A DNA stretch of 64,000 nucleotides from Pseudomonas sp. PDM05 (GCF_014851685.1 NZ_JACVAC010000008.1:186001-250000), one strand, 5' to 3'; counted from the stretch's first letter, positions 1 to 9,288 are shown. Notes: generated by a model not told the origin, from the sequence alone. Numbers and translations: made by a program.

Positions 1-892
1 TGCCCAGGCTCATGTCATCCAGGCGTCCGGCTGCGTTGAGGCGTGGCCCGAGGATAAAGCCAAGGTCGGTGGAGGTGATGCGCGCCGCGTCGCGCTTGGC
101 CACTTCGAGGATCGCCTTGATCCCTGGCCGCGCACGCCCGGCGCGGATACGCTCCAGGCCCTGGTGCACCAGGATGCGGTTGTTGGCGTCCAACGGCACC
201 ACGTCGGCCACGCTGCCCAGGGCCACCAGGTCGAGCAACTCGCCGATGTTCGGTTGGGGTTTGTTCTCGTACCAGCCCAGGCTGCGCAAACGCGCACGCA
301 GGGCCATCAGCACGTAAAAGATCACCCCCACGCCGGCCAGGGCCTTGCTGGGGAACTCGCAACCTGGCTGGTTCGGGTTGACGATGGCATCCGCCGCCGG
401 CAGCTCATCGCCCGGCAAGTGGTGGTCGGTGACCAACACTTGCAGCCCCGCCGCTTTCGCCGCCGCCACGCCTTCGACACTGGAAATGCCGTTGTCCACA
501 GTGATCAGCAACTGCGGCTCGCGCTGCAAGGCCACGGCGACGATTTCCGGGGTCAGGCCGTAGCCGTATTCGAAGCGGTTGGGCACCAGGTAATCGACAT
601 GGGCCGCACCGAGCAAACGCAGGCCGAGGGTGCCCACGGTGCTGGCAGTGGCGCCATCGGCGTCAAAGTCGCCGACGATCAGGATGCGCTGGCGCTGTTC
701 CAGGGCCGTCACCAGCAAATCCACCGCCGCGTCGATGCCCTTGAGCTGCTGATAGGGAATCAACCGCGCCAGGCTTTTATCCAGCTCGGCTTCGGACTGT
801 ACCCCGCGTGCGGCGTAGAGGCGGGTCAACAGCGGTGGCAGATCACCGAGAAACGGCAGGACGGCGGGCAACGGGCGGGGATCGATACGCAT
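1..892 (-). CDS. recJ: Single-stranded-DNA-specific exonuclease RecJ (N-terminal part, cut by window edge)
   Basis: RecJ is a 5'-3' exonuclease acting on single-stranded DNA in RecF-pathway recombination and mismatch repair. Reading the minus strand from an ATG at 892 gives an open frame that runs off the window start, so about 297 residues are visible. It shows the DHH-phosphoesterase motifs: VGDFDADG near residues 73-80, TVDNG near 131-135, and VTDHH with the signature DHH at 156-158. These residues bind the catalytic manganese ions. The C-terminal DHHA1 and OB parts lie outside the window. The identification is firm from the motifs and their spacing. Confidence 0.95.
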   Translation of the reverse strand, partial: MRIDPRPLPAVLPFLGDLPPLLTRLYAARGVQSEAELDKSLARLIPYQQLKGIDAAVDLLVTALEQRQRILIVGDFDADGATASTVGTLGLRLLGAAHVDYLVPNRFEYGYGLTPEIVAVALQREPQLLITVDNGISSVEGVAAAKAAGLQVLVTDHHLPGDELPAADAIVNPNQPGCEFPSKALAGVGVIFYVLMALRARLRSLGWYENKPQPNIGELLDLVALGSVADVVPLDANNRILVHQGLERIRAGRARPGIKAILEVAKRDAARITSTDLGFILGPRLNAAGRLDDMSLG

Positions 893-955
893 GGGGTGAG
901 GAAGGCTTCTCTTCGATACAACGGTTAAACAGCAATAGTGAAAACGGCACAGGCC

Positions 956-984
956 CTTTGTGGGAGCTGCCTGCTGCTGCAGGT
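956..984. repeat. Single REP-like element
   Basis: This short stretch between recJ and yaeQ contains TGTGGGAGCTGCC followed by the palindrome CCTGCTGCTGCAGG. It resembles a lone, diverged copy of the GTGGGAGC repeat seen elsewhere in the window. No inverted partner is visible. Confidence 0.35.
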
Positions 985-1527
985 TCAGCCGCGTTCGCCG
1001 ACCAGCCATTGCAGCTGCACTTCGTGCTGGCCACGGTCGTCAGTCACGAACATCGTGCCTTCGCTGATCATCACGTCCCACTTGATAACGCGCGGCATGT
1101 CCTTGGCCAGGATCTCCAGGACGTCCTGCGGCACAGCTGCGATGTGCACGTTCTTCAGGTTGTTCGCCACCGGCACCACCTTGCCTTCCCACACACGCAG
1201 GCTGCCATAGGCCAGCAGGCTGGTGCGCTCGGTGCGGCGCGAGCACCAGGTCAGGCGGTCGGCATCAGGCTGGCCAACTTCGATCCAATGCAAAACCCGG
1301 TCATCCAGGCTTTTTTCCCACAGGGCTGGTTCGTCTACATCTGACAGGCCACGACCGAACGACAACTGTTCGTTGTACCAGAGGGCGTAGGCCAGCAGGC
1401 GCACGGTCATGCGCTCTTCGGTTTCCGAAGGATGCCGGGCGATGGTCTGTTTGACGCTCTCGTACACCGAACGATCGAGATCGGTGAGATTGAGTTCGAA
1501 TTTGTAGGTCGTGGACGGCTGGGCCAT
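985..1527 (-). CDS. yaeQ: YaeQ family protein
   Basis: This 180-residue protein matches the YaeQ family, with the typical N-terminus MAQPSTTYKFELNL and the conserved region around RMTVRLLAYALWYNEQLSFGRGLSD. YaeQ proteins have a fold related to PD-(D/E)XK nucleases. Their biological role is uncertain; an old link to RfaH suppression has been questioned. No signal peptide or membrane segment is visible, so it is probably cytoplasmic. It is transcribed in the same direction as recJ, about 90 bp upstream of it. Confidence 0.9.
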   Translation of the reverse strand: MAQPSTTYKFELNLTDLDRSVYESVKQTIARHPSETEERMTVRLLAYALWYNEQLSFGRGLSDVDEPALWEKSLDDRVLHWIEVGQPDADRLTWCSRRTERTSLLAYGSLRVWEGKVVPVANNLKNVHIAAVPQDVLEILAKDMPRVIKWDVMISEGTMFVTDDRGQHEVQLQWLVGERG

Positions 1528-1675
1528 GAACGGACTTCTAGAGACAGGGAAAGGCGGCCAGTCTAACCGATGGCGAGGCCATTCAACGAATACTGCGCTG
1601 CATCATCCTTATCCCTGGGCCGCTCGCCTATGTTAAAAGGCATCACACCACCGTCTCATGTTTGCAAGGATCCTC

Positions 1676-2875
1676 ATGTCGTTTACCGCCAAACCACTTG
1701 CCGGGCTGAAAGTCATCGAACTGGGCACCCTGATCGCTGGCCCGTTTGCGTCACGGATCTGTGCCGAGTTCGGTGCCGAGGTGATCAAGGTCGAATCCCC
1801 GGACGGCGGCGACCCGTTACGCAAATGGCGCAAGTTGTATGAAGGCACTTCGCTGTGGTGGTTCGTGCAGGCGCGCAACAAGCAGTCGTTGACGCTGAAC
1901 CTCAAGCACCCACAGGGTTTGGCGATCCTTAAACAGCTGCTGGCCGACGCCGACATCCTTATCGAAAACTTCCGCCCCGGCGTGCTGGAAAAGCTCGGCC
2001 TGAGCTGGGAAACCTTGCATGCACTGAACCCCAAGCTGGTGATGGTGCGCCTGTCGGGGTTTGGCCAGACCGGGCCCATGAAAGACCAGCCGGGTTTTGG
2101 CGCGGTGGGCGAATCCATGGGCGGCCTGCGCTACATCACCGGCTTCGAGGACCGCCCGCCGGTGCGTACGGGGATTTCCATCGGCGACTCGATTGCCGCG
2201 CTGTGGGCGGTGATCGGCGCGTTGATGGCGCTGCGTCATCGCGAGGTGAATGGCGGGCTGGGCCAGGTGGTGGACGTGGCGCTGTATGAGGCCATCTTCG
2301 CCATGATGGAAAGCATGATCCCCGAGTTCGATGTCTTCGGATTTATCCGCGAGCGCACCGGCAACATCATGCCGGGCATTACACCGTCGTCGATCCATAC
2401 CAGCGCCGATGGCAAGCACGTACAGATCGGCGCCAACGGTGATGCGATCTTCAAGCGGTTCATGCTGGCCATTGGTCGCGAAGACCTGGCCAATGATCCG
2501 CAACTGGCCAGCAATGACGGGCGCGACAGCCGCCGCGACGAGCTGTATGGCGTGATTGATCGCTGGGTCAATTCGCTTGCGCTGGATCAGGTGGTCGAAG
2601 CATTGAACAACGCCGAGGTACCCGCCAGTCGCATCTACAGCGCCGAAGACATGCTGGGCGACCCGCAATTTCTCGCCAGGGAAATGTTCCTCCAGGCCAA
2701 ACTGCCCGGCGGCAAGGACTTCAAGATGCCAGGCATCGTGCCGAAACTGTCGGACACCCCAGGCAGTTGCGAATGGGTCGGGCCGCAACTGGGTGAACAC
2801 AACAGCGTGGTACTCGCTGAACTGGGCTACGACGCTGCCGCCATTGTGCGTTTGCGTGAGGAAGGCGCGATCTGA
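1676..2875 (+). CDS. Class III CoA-transferase (CaiB/BaiF family)
   Basis: The product is a 399-residue family III CoA-transferase, an enzyme class that moves CoA between carboxylic acids through an aspartyl-CoA intermediate. Family features are the N-terminal LAGLKVIELGTLIAGPFASRICAEFGAEVIKVE and the later RTGISIGDS, whose Asp (about residue 171) matches the catalytic Asp of formyl-CoA transferase. The start is set at the ATG at 1676 because AAGGA at 1666-1670 sits 5 nt upstream; an in-frame ATG at 1658 has no such site. The substrate cannot be told from sequence. Its stop overlaps the next start by one base. Confidence 0.9.
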   Translation: MSFTAKPLAGLKVIELGTLIAGPFASRICAEFGAEVIKVESPDGGDPLRKWRKLYEGTSLWWFVQARNKQSLTLNLKHPQGLAILKQLLADADILIENFRPGVLEKLGLSWETLHALNPKLVMVRLSGFGQTGPMKDQPGFGAVGESMGGLRYITGFEDRPPVRTGISIGDSIAALWAVIGALMALRHREVNGGLGQVVDVALYEAIFAMMESMIPEFDVFGFIRERTGNIMPGITPSSIHTSADGKHVQIGANGDAIFKRFMLAIGREDLANDPQLASNDGRDSRRDELYGVIDRWVNSLALDQVVEALNNAEVPASRIYSAEDMLGDPQFLAREMFLQAKLPGGKDFKMPGIVPKLSDTPGSCEWVGPQLGEHNSVVLAELGYDAAAIVRLREEGAI

Positions 2876-3759
2876 TGGCCCACCGGTGCAGATGCTGGTT
2901 CATCCAGTGGTGCCTCGCTTGCGCAATACTGGGTGGGCTGCCTGCAACGGCGCATGCCGAAGACACCTTGATCTGGCTGCTGCGCGACTTGCCGCCGCTG
3001 ACCATTTTCGAGGGGCCGGGCAAAGGCCAGGGCGCGCTGGACCAGTTGCTGCCGATTCTCATCGAACACTTGCCGGAGTACCGGCATCAGGTGCAGCACG
3101 TCAATCGCGCGCGTGGCATGCAGATGCTGCGCGAACCTACGTTCACCTGCGACCCGTCATTGCTGTGGACGCCAGATCGCGCCAAGTACATCGTGTTTTC
3201 CAGCCAGGCATTTGTGGTTGCCAGCAATGGCATCGCGATCCGGCACAGCCAATTGGACGCGATGAAGCCCTACATCATCGAGGGCCAGTTTGACCTGCAG
3301 GCCTTCCTCGATGCCCACAAGACACGGGTGGGCGCGATCGCGGAGCGCAGCTACGGACCGGTCATCGATGAGCAGCTCAAGCACGCCGATACCCACACGC
3401 TCGCCCTTCACTACGGCAACGATGCCTTGGGCAGCCTGTTGCAAATGCAGCGCCTGGGACGCCTGGAGGCGGTACTGGGTTACTGGCCGGAGATCCGCTA
3501 CCACGCCCAGCAACAGGGCATTGCCACCGACGACCTGAGCTTCTATCCCATCAAGGGCACAGCACCTTACCAACACACGCACATTGCCTGCTCGGATACA
3601 CCCCTGGGTCGCCAGGCCATAGCGCGAATCAATCAAGTGCTGCGTGAGATTCCATTGGAGCAGGTGCAGCAATCGTATGCGTCGTGGCTGGACCCGGTCA
3701 TGCGCGAACGTTACCTGCGGGACAACCCGAGCTTTTTCCAGGACTTCCCGGAGCAGTGA
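2875..3759 (+). CDS. Periplasmic substrate-binding-like protein (TIGR02285-type)
   Basis: This 294-residue protein has an N-terminal signal peptide: basic start, hydrophobic core, probable cleavage after ATAHA near residue 28. The rest resembles the type 2 periplasmic binding fold (SBP_bac_3), especially a group of Pseudomonas proteins classed as TIGR02285. No permease or ATPase genes adjoin it, so an ABC-transport role is unsupported. A sensory or orphan binding role is equally likely. The TGATG junction with the CoA-transferase implies translational coupling. The C-terminus is Lys-poor and ends FFQDFPEQ. Confidence 0.75.
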   Translation: MAHRCRCWFIQWCLACAILGGLPATAHAEDTLIWLLRDLPPLTIFEGPGKGQGALDQLLPILIEHLPEYRHQVQHVNRARGMQMLREPTFTCDPSLLWTPDRAKYIVFSSQAFVVASNGIAIRHSQLDAMKPYIIEGQFDLQAFLDAHKTRVGAIAERSYGPVIDEQLKHADTHTLALHYGNDALGSLLQMQRLGRLEAVLGYWPEIRYHAQQQGIATDDLSFYPIKGTAPYQHTHIACSDTPLGRQAIARINQVLREIPLEQVQQSYASWLDPVMRERYLRDNPSFFQDFPEQ

Positions 3760-3773
3760 CAAATCCCGGGCAA

Positions 3774-3808
3774 AAAGAAACCCCGAAGAGTGGGGAGACA
3801 CTTCGGGG
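3774..3808 (-). terminator. Intrinsic terminator between convergent genes
   Basis: CCCCGAAG (3781-3788) pairs with CTTCGGGG (3801-3808). On the minus strand the stem is followed by TTTCTTTTTG, so it best terminates the DUF3509 gene. The short T-run on the plus side may also let it act on the upstream plus-strand pair. Confidence 0.75.
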
Positions 3809-3929
3809 TTAAACGTGGCCTACAAAGACCAGTACAGCAAGGCACAAACACCGGAGCACAATGTTTGCTCTTGCTGTTACGAAATCTGACCGGCCATGCC
3901 GTAGGAAGTTTCCATGATTAAACAATTCT

Positions 3930-4214
3930 TCATGCAACGGCGGCGCTGCGGGTCTGGGCTGCGTTGCGCAAGGCCGCAATGACCGAGGGCTCCAGGCGCC
4001 CTTCGGCAATCTTGATGTCGCGCAGCAGGCAATCCACCACATCCACCAGCACGCGCTTGTCCATCAATTGGGCGCGGTCGACTTCACGCTCGACCACGAT
4101 GGCGCCAGCAGGGTTCTTCACGGTTACCAGGCACTCGGCCTGCACACCAGAGGTGGTCAGCGTAACCTGATAAGGGCTCAGTGCTTCTTCGAGCAATAGG
4201 CTGATACTTTCCAT
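3930..4214 (-). CDS. DUF3509 domain protein
   Basis: This 94-residue protein resembles the Pseudomonas-restricted DUF3509 family, whose function is unknown. The N-terminus MESISLLLEEALSPYQVTLTTS is typical. There is no signal peptide, transmembrane segment or obvious catalytic motif. I chose the ATG at 4214 because family members normally begin this way; in-frame GTG codons at 4226 and 4223 are alternatives and no site has a strong ribosome-binding sequence. The gene stands alone, with a terminator after it and a 300-bp leader region before it. Confidence 0.8.
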   Translation of the reverse strand: MESISLLLEEALSPYQVTLTTSGVQAECLVTVKNPAGAIVVEREVDRAQLMDKRVLVDVVDCLLRDIKIAEGRLEPSVIAALRNAAQTRSAAVA

Positions 4215-4226
4215 CTCGATCACCAC

Positions 4227-4523
4227 TCAATAGTTCGGGAACAATCGTTTCAACGGGAGCTGCATCTATCCTAAGTGACTGTTTGTGACGTAGGAAAGTT
4301 CGCTTTATCGTCTTTATGGGGGCGTCACGGGTGACGGATTCCAGCATGCGCTTGCTACATGACAGGCAAAAAACGGCGCACATAAATACTTACGCAACAG
4401 GCTTTTATGCCGCTGTCGGCAGCGTAATAGTGGTCGCGCAGAAGCTATTCTCATAGCGCTCGGCCGGGCCTGCCAAAAACAAAAAACGTCGTTAACCCAT
4501 GGGTATGGCTTGCCCCAATAAAA
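4227..4523. promoter_or_regulatory. Intergenic region with a palindrome upstream of the DUF3509 gene
   Basis: No gene is visible here. On the minus strand TTTCCT and TAGGAT lie 18 bp apart and could form a weak sigma-70 promoter for the DUF3509 gene. A palindrome CGTCACGGGTGACG at 4323-4336 lies upstream of it and could be an operator. Both are pattern matches only. Confidence 0.3.
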
Positions 4524-4546
4524 AAGCCCGTCACGAAGACGGGCTT
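4522..4546 (-). terminator. Intrinsic terminator of the thrC transcript
   Basis: AAGCCCGTC (4524-4532) pairs with GACGGGCTT (4538-4546). On the minus strand the hairpin is followed by TTTTTTATT, a classical T-tail placed about 25 nt after the thrC stop. Confidence 0.85.
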
Positions 4547-4570
4547 GAGCAACCTCGCAAAGCTATTGAA

Positions 4571-5980
4571 TCAGAGCGGCTTGCCACGATTTCCGTGCTG
4601 GCTCACAAACGTCTGCACAGCCTTCAGGTCATTGGCCAAGACTGTGCAACGTTCTTCACGTTCGAACAGGTCAGCCAAGTGCACCGGCAATTCCAGGGCC
4701 TTGCCGACACCGGCCTTCTCCACCGCTTCCGGGAATTTGACCGGATGCGCGGTGCCCAGGATCACCATCGGAATGTCCAGGCTGCGACGGCATTCGCGGG
4801 CGGCCTTCACACCAATGGCGGTGTGCGGGTCCAGCAGCTCGCCGGTCTGGGCATAGACTTCTGCGATGGTTTCGCAGGTCTGCGCGTCGTCCACGGCCAG
4901 GGAGTCGAACAGCTTGCGGGTTTCGGTCCAGCGCTCTTCATCCACACTGAAACCGCCGCCGCGCTTGAAGGTGTCCATCAAGCCGGCAATGGCTGCACCG
5001 TTGCGACCGTGCATGTCGAACAGCAGGCGTTCGAAGTTCGACGAGACCATGATGTCCATGGACGGCGACAGCGTGGCGTGCAGGGTCTCCTTGACGTACT
5101 GATTGCCGCTCATGAAGCGATGCAGGATGTCGTTTCGGTTGGTGGCGACGATCAACTGGTTGATCGGCAGGCCCATGTTGCGCGCCAGGTAGCCGGCGAA
5201 GATGTCGCCGAAGTTGCCGGTCGGCACCGAGAACGACACGGAACGGGCCGGGCCACCCAGCTGTAGCGAGGCGTGGAAGTAATAGACGATCTGGGCCATG
5301 ATCCGCGCCCAGTTGATCGAGTTCACCGCCACCAGGCGTGTGCCCTTCAGGAAGCTCTGGTCGGCGAAGCTGTTCTTGACCATTTCCTGGCAGTCATCGA
5401 AGTTGCCTTCGATGGCGATGTTATGGATGTTCTCGCCGAAGATGGTGGTCATCTGCCGACGCTGCACTTCCGACACGCGCTTGTGCGGGTGCAGGATAAA
5501 GATGTCGACGTTTTCGCAGTGCTTGCAGCCTTCGATGGCCGCCGAACCGGTATCACCGGAGGTGGCGCCGATGATCACCACGCGCTCGCCGCGCTTTTGC
5601 AGCACGTAGTCCAGCAGGCGACCCAGCAGTTGCAGTGCGAAGTCCTTGAACGCCAGGGTGGGGCCGTGGAACAGCTCCAGGACCCATTCGTTGCCGTTCA
5701 ACTGGCGCAGAGGGGCGATAGCGTTGTGGGAAAACACGCCGTACGTCTCTTCCAGAATCTTCTTGAAATCCGCGTCCGGAATGCTGCCGGTGACGAACGG
5801 GCGCATCACCCGGAACGCCAGCTCGTGGTACGGCAGACCGGCCCACGAGGCGATTTCTTCCTGGGTGAAGCGTGGCAGGTTTTCCGGCACGTACAGGCCG
5901 CCGTCGGTGGCAAGGCCTGCCAGCAGGACATCTTCGAAATTCAGGGCCGGTGCCTGGCCGCGGGTGCTGATGTAACGCAT
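4571..5980 (-). CDS. thrC: Threonine synthase
   Basis: ThrC converts O-phosphohomoserine to threonine with pyridoxal phosphate, the last step of threonine synthesis. The 469-residue product begins MRYISTRGQAPALNFEDVLLAGLATDGGLYVPE, typical of the family. It contains the PLP lysine motif LAFKDFALQ and the phosphate-binding stretch IGATSGDTGSAA. The start at 5980 is supported by GAGGAG a few bases upstream; a longer frame to 6022 lacks support. It follows hom with a 67-bp gap, forming the usual Pseudomonas hom-thrC pair. Confidence 0.97.
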   Translation of the reverse strand: MRYISTRGQAPALNFEDVLLAGLATDGGLYVPENLPRFTQEEIASWAGLPYHELAFRVMRPFVTGSIPDADFKKILEETYGVFSHNAIAPLRQLNGNEWVLELFHGPTLAFKDFALQLLGRLLDYVLQKRGERVVIIGATSGDTGSAAIEGCKHCENVDIFILHPHKRVSEVQRRQMTTIFGENIHNIAIEGNFDDCQEMVKNSFADQSFLKGTRLVAVNSINWARIMAQIVYYFHASLQLGGPARSVSFSVPTGNFGDIFAGYLARNMGLPINQLIVATNRNDILHRFMSGNQYVKETLHATLSPSMDIMVSSNFERLLFDMHGRNGAAIAGLMDTFKRGGGFSVDEERWTETRKLFDSLAVDDAQTCETIAEVYAQTGELLDPHTAIGVKAARECRRSLDIPMVILGTAHPVKFPEAVEKAGVGKALELPVHLADLFEREERCTVLANDLKAVQTFVSQHGNRGKPL

Positions 5981-6047
5981 GACTGGCTCCTCTAAAACAT
6001 TCTCGAACAGAGGCCGCCGCACGTACGGGGCCCCTGGAACAAATCGG

Positions 6048-7352
6048 TTAGTTCAAGTGTTCGACGCGGATGCGCACCACCGGGCCGACCACGCCTTGCA
6101 GGGCTTCCAGGGCGGTGATGGCATCGTTGATGTGCTGCTCGAGCACGCGGTGGGTCAGCAGGATCATCGGCACCTGGCCGTTTTGCTCCTCGACTTCCTT
6201 CTGCATGATCGACTCTATATTGATACCGCGCTCCGACAGGATGCTCGCGACCTGAGCCAGTACGCCCGGGTGATCCTGGGCCTGGATACGCAGGTAGTAG
6301 GCGCTTTCGCAGGCTTCGATCGGCAGGATCGGGTGGGCCGACAGCGAATCCGGCTGGAAGGCCAGGTGCGGTACGCGGTTTTCCGGGTCGCTGGTCATGG
6401 CACGCACCACGTCCACCAGGTCGGCGATCACCGACGAAGCGGTTGGCTCCATACCGGCACCGGCGCCGTAGAACAGCGTGGAGCCGGCGGCGTCACCGTT
6501 GACCATCACGGCGTTCATCACGCCATTGACGTTGGCGATCAGGCGGTCCGCCGGGATCAGCGTCGGGTGCACACGCAGCTCAATACCGGCCGGGGTGCTG
6601 CGCGCAACGCCCAGGTGCTTGATGCGGTAGCCCAGGGCTTCGGCGTAGTTCACATCCGCGGTGGTCAGCTTGGTGATGCCTTCGGTGTAGGCCTTGTCGA
6701 ACTGCAGCGGGATACCAAAGGCGATGGACGCCAGGATGGTCAGCTTGTGCGCGGCGTCGATGCCTTCCACGTCGAAGGTCGGGTCGGCTTCGGCGTAACC
6801 CAGGGCCTGGGCTTCGGCCAGCACGTCTTCGAAGGTGCGGCCCTTCTCGCGCATTTCGGTGAGGATGAAGTTACCGGTGCCGTTGATGATGCCGGCCACC
6901 CAGTTGATACGGTTGGCGGACAGGCCTTCCCGGATCGCCTTGATCACCGGGATACCACCGGCCACCGCCGCTTCGAACGCCACGATCACGCCCTTCTCGC
7001 GCGCCTTGGCGAAGATCTCGTTGCCGTGCACGGCGATCAACGCCTTGTTGGCGGTGACCACGTGTTTGCCGTTCTCGATGGCCTTGAGCACCAGCTCGCG
7101 GGCCACGGTGTAGCCGCCGACCAGCTCAATGACAATATCGATTTCGGGGTTGGTGGCAACGGCGAAGACATCGTTGGTAATCGCAATACCGGTCGTTTCG
7201 AACTGAGGCTTTGGCGAACGCGTGGCAATTTGCGCCACTTCAATCCCGCGACCTGCACGGCGGGAAATTTCTTCAGCATTACGCTGAAGTACGTTGAAGG
7301 TGCCGCCACCGACGGTCCCTAACCCACAGATGCCTACTTTGACCGGTTTCAC
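6048..7352 (-). CDS. hom: Homoserine dehydrogenase
   Basis: Hom reduces aspartate semialdehyde to homoserine using NAD(P)H, the branch point toward threonine and methionine. The 434-residue protein has an N-terminal Rossmann motif (VGICGLGTVGGGTF), the central catalytic domain (VAGIINGTGNFIL; YAEADPTFDVEGIDAAHKL) and a C-terminal ACT domain (about residues 350-425) likely to sense threonine. I place the start at GTG 7352, because GGGGAG lies 6 nt upstream and the length then equals that usual in Pseudomonas. An ATG at 7367 would add five residues. It precedes thrC in the same direction. Confidence 0.96.
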   Translation of the reverse strand: MKPVKVGICGLGTVGGGTFNVLQRNAEEISRRAGRGIEVAQIATRSPKPQFETTGIAITNDVFAVATNPEIDIVIELVGGYTVARELVLKAIENGKHVVTANKALIAVHGNEIFAKAREKGVIVAFEAAVAGGIPVIKAIREGLSANRINWVAGIINGTGNFILTEMREKGRTFEDVLAEAQALGYAEADPTFDVEGIDAAHKLTILASIAFGIPLQFDKAYTEGITKLTTADVNYAEALGYRIKHLGVARSTPAGIELRVHPTLIPADRLIANVNGVMNAVMVNGDAAGSTLFYGAGAGMEPTASSVIADLVDVVRAMTSDPENRVPHLAFQPDSLSAHPILPIEACESAYYLRIQAQDHPGVLAQVASILSERGINIESIMQKEVEEQNGQVPMILLTHRVLEQHINDAITALEALQGVVGPVVRIRVEHLN

Positions 7353-7370
7353 TGAAGAACTCCCCATGAA

Positions 7371-7418
7371 ACGGCCGACGCTAGGTCGGCCGTGGAAAAC
7401 AGCCGCACGACTGCGGCT
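7371..7418 (-). terminator. Two tandem hairpins between dsbC and hom
   Basis: AGCCGCA (7401-7407) pairs with TGCGGCT (7412-7418) and is followed on the minus strand by GTTTTCC, a plausible terminator of dsbC. A second perfect 9-bp stem, ACGGCCGAC (7371-7379) with GTCGGCCGT (7385-7393), follows directly and ends just before the hom ribosome-binding site. Confidence 0.55.
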
Positions 7419-7481
7419 TGCAATTAACGACCCGCCGACGTGTCAGCGCGCCTTGATCGTCGACGTTTCGACGATACTGAT

Positions 7482-8213
7482 TTATTTGGCACCGAGCGCC
7501 AGTTTGGCAACTTGTGGTGCTGGCTGGTAGCCCGGAATCACTTGGCCGTCGGCCAAAACGATGGCCGGCGTACCGTTCACACCGATGGACTGGCCCAAGG
7601 CGAATTGCTTGGAAACCGGATTGGCACATTTGGCCGCCTTGATTTCCTTGCCGTCGACCATCTTGTCCATGGCGGCTTTCTTGTCGGCCGAGCACCACAC
7701 CGCTTGCAACTGCTCGTCACCCGGCGAACCCAGGCCCTGGCGCGGGAACGCTACGTAGCGTACTTCCACGCCGAGCTTGTTCAGCGCAGGCACTTCGGCG
7801 TGCAGCTTGTGGCAATACGGGCAGGTCGTGTCGGTGAACACGGTGATATGGGTCTTGGTCTCGCCGATGGCCGGGTACACCACCGTCTCGGCCACCGGAA
7901 TACCATTGATCAGCTTGGAAACACCCAGGCGTTCGGCTTTTTCCGTCAGGTTGACCGGCTTGCCATCCTTCAACTGGAACAGGTAGCCCTGGACGATGTA
8001 CTGGCCGTCGGCGCTGGCGTACAGCACGCGGCTGCCCTTGAGCTTGACTTCATACAGGCCTGCCATCGGGCTGGCGCTGATGCTTTCGATCGGGGTATCG
8101 AGCTGCAGGTTGGCCAGGCTCTTGCGGATGGTCTGCTCGGCAGCGTCATCGGCGAAGGCAAAGGTGGAAACCAACGCAATGGCTGCGGCGGCAATAATCT
8201 GGGTCAAGCGCAT
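7482..8213 (-). CDS. dsbC: Thiol:disulfide isomerase DsbC
   Basis: DsbC is a periplasmic homodimeric disulfide isomerase that reshuffles wrong disulfides and is kept reduced by DsbD. The 243-residue precursor starts with a signal peptide (MRLTQIIAAAAIALVSTFAFA). An N-terminal dimerisation domain follows, then a thioredoxin-like domain with the CPYC active site at residues 131-134 and the cis-Pro region GVNGTPA. AGGAG upstream of the ATG at 8213 fixes the start. The distal cysteine pair (AVWCS ... AAKC) is also present, as in other DsbC proteins. Confidence 0.96.
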   Translation of the reverse strand: MRLTQIIAAAAIALVSTFAFADDAAEQTIRKSLANLQLDTPIESISASPMAGLYEVKLKGSRVLYASADGQYIVQGYLFQLKDGKPVNLTEKAERLGVSKLINGIPVAETVVYPAIGETKTHITVFTDTTCPYCHKLHAEVPALNKLGVEVRYVAFPRQGLGSPGDEQLQAVWCSADKKAAMDKMVDGKEIKAAKCANPVSKQFALGQSIGVNGTPAIVLADGQVIPGYQPAPQVAKLALGAK

Positions 8214-8352
8214 GGGAACTCCTGAAGGCAGATGCAGGGACGGGAAGTAACACTGCTTGGCAACACAGGTCTGGGTCGTCCCCTTTGCTAACCGGCAAAG
8301 CCTACCACAGTTGGGCCGCAGGGCAGCCCGTGGCCGGATAAATTGGACGTTT

Positions 8353-9249
8353 TCAGCCTCGCGGGTGGTGCTTGGCGTGCATATCCTGCAAACGTGCGCG
8401 TGCCACATGGGTGTAGATCTGGGTGGTGGATAAGTCGCTGTGGCCGAGCAGCATCTGGACCACACGCAAATCCGCCCCGTGGTTGAGCAAATGCGTAGCG
8501 AATGCATGGCGCAACGTGTGGGGCGACAGCGTCTTACCGATCCCGGCAACCCTGGCCTGGTGCTTGATGCGGTGCCAGAAGGTCTGGCGGGTCATCTGCT
8601 CGCCACGCAGGCTGGGGAACAGCACATCGCTGGGGCGCCCGCCGAGCAGTTCGCCGCGGGCATCGCGCATATAGCGCTCGACCCACACAATCGCCTCCTC
8701 GCCCATCGGCACCAGCCGCTCCTTACTGCCCTTGCCCATCACCCGCAACACACCCTGGCGCAGGTTCACTTGCTCCAGGGTCAGGCTGATCAGCTCAGTC
8801 ACCCGCAGGCCGCAGGCGTACAGCACTTCGAGCATGGCGCGGTCGCGCTGGCCGATGGCTTCACTCAGGTCCGGGGCGGCGAGCAAGGCCTCCACGTCAG
8901 CTTCCGACAGGGATTTGGGCAATGGTCTGCCAAGTTGGGGCATATCGACTTGCAGGGTGGGGTCGAGGGCGATCAGCTTTTCCCGCAGCAGATAGCGATA
9001 AAAACCACGCACACCGGAGAGGAATCGTGCAGTGGAACGTGGCTTGTAGTTCTGTTCCAGGCGCCAGGCCAGGTGGTCGAGGATCAGCTCGCGGCCGGCG
9101 TTGAGCAGTTCGAGATTTTTTTCCTGTAGCCAGCCATTGAACAGGGCCAGGTCGCTGCGGTAAGCCTGGCGGGTGTTGTCCGACAGGCCTTTTTCCAACC
9201 AAAGGGCATCGAGGAAGCGGTCGATCAAGGGGTGGTCAATGGCGGGCAT
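8353..9249 (-). CDS. xerD: Site-specific tyrosine recombinase XerD
   Basis: XerD works with XerC at the dif site to resolve chromosome dimers, under control of FtsK. The 298-residue protein has the N-terminal SAM-like DNA-binding domain and the C-terminal catalytic domain. All catalytic residues are present at the family positions: R149, K173, H244, R247, H270 and nucleophile Y279. The length equals that of E. coli XerD, so this is the housekeeping enzyme and not a mobile-element integrase. The xerD-dsbC order is also common in Pseudomonas. Confidence 0.96.
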   Translation of the reverse strand: MPAIDHPLIDRFLDALWLEKGLSDNTRQAYRSDLALFNGWLQEKNLELLNAGRELILDHLAWRLEQNYKPRSTARFLSGVRGFYRYLLREKLIALDPTLQVDMPQLGRPLPKSLSEADVEALLAAPDLSEAIGQRDRAMLEVLYACGLRVTELISLTLEQVNLRQGVLRVMGKGSKERLVPMGEEAIVWVERYMRDARGELLGGRPSDVLFPSLRGEQMTRQTFWHRIKHQARVAGIGKTLSPHTLRHAFATHLLNHGADLRVVQMLLGHSDLSTTQIYTHVARARLQDMHAKHHPRG

Positions 9250-9288
9250 GGGGGCTCAGGTGGATTACTGGAGTGTCTGTCAGATCCT

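Noticed and set aside
8353..9249. Tyrosine recombinase as a mark of a mobile element
   Set aside because: Length and residue positions match housekeeping XerD, and neighbours are core genes.
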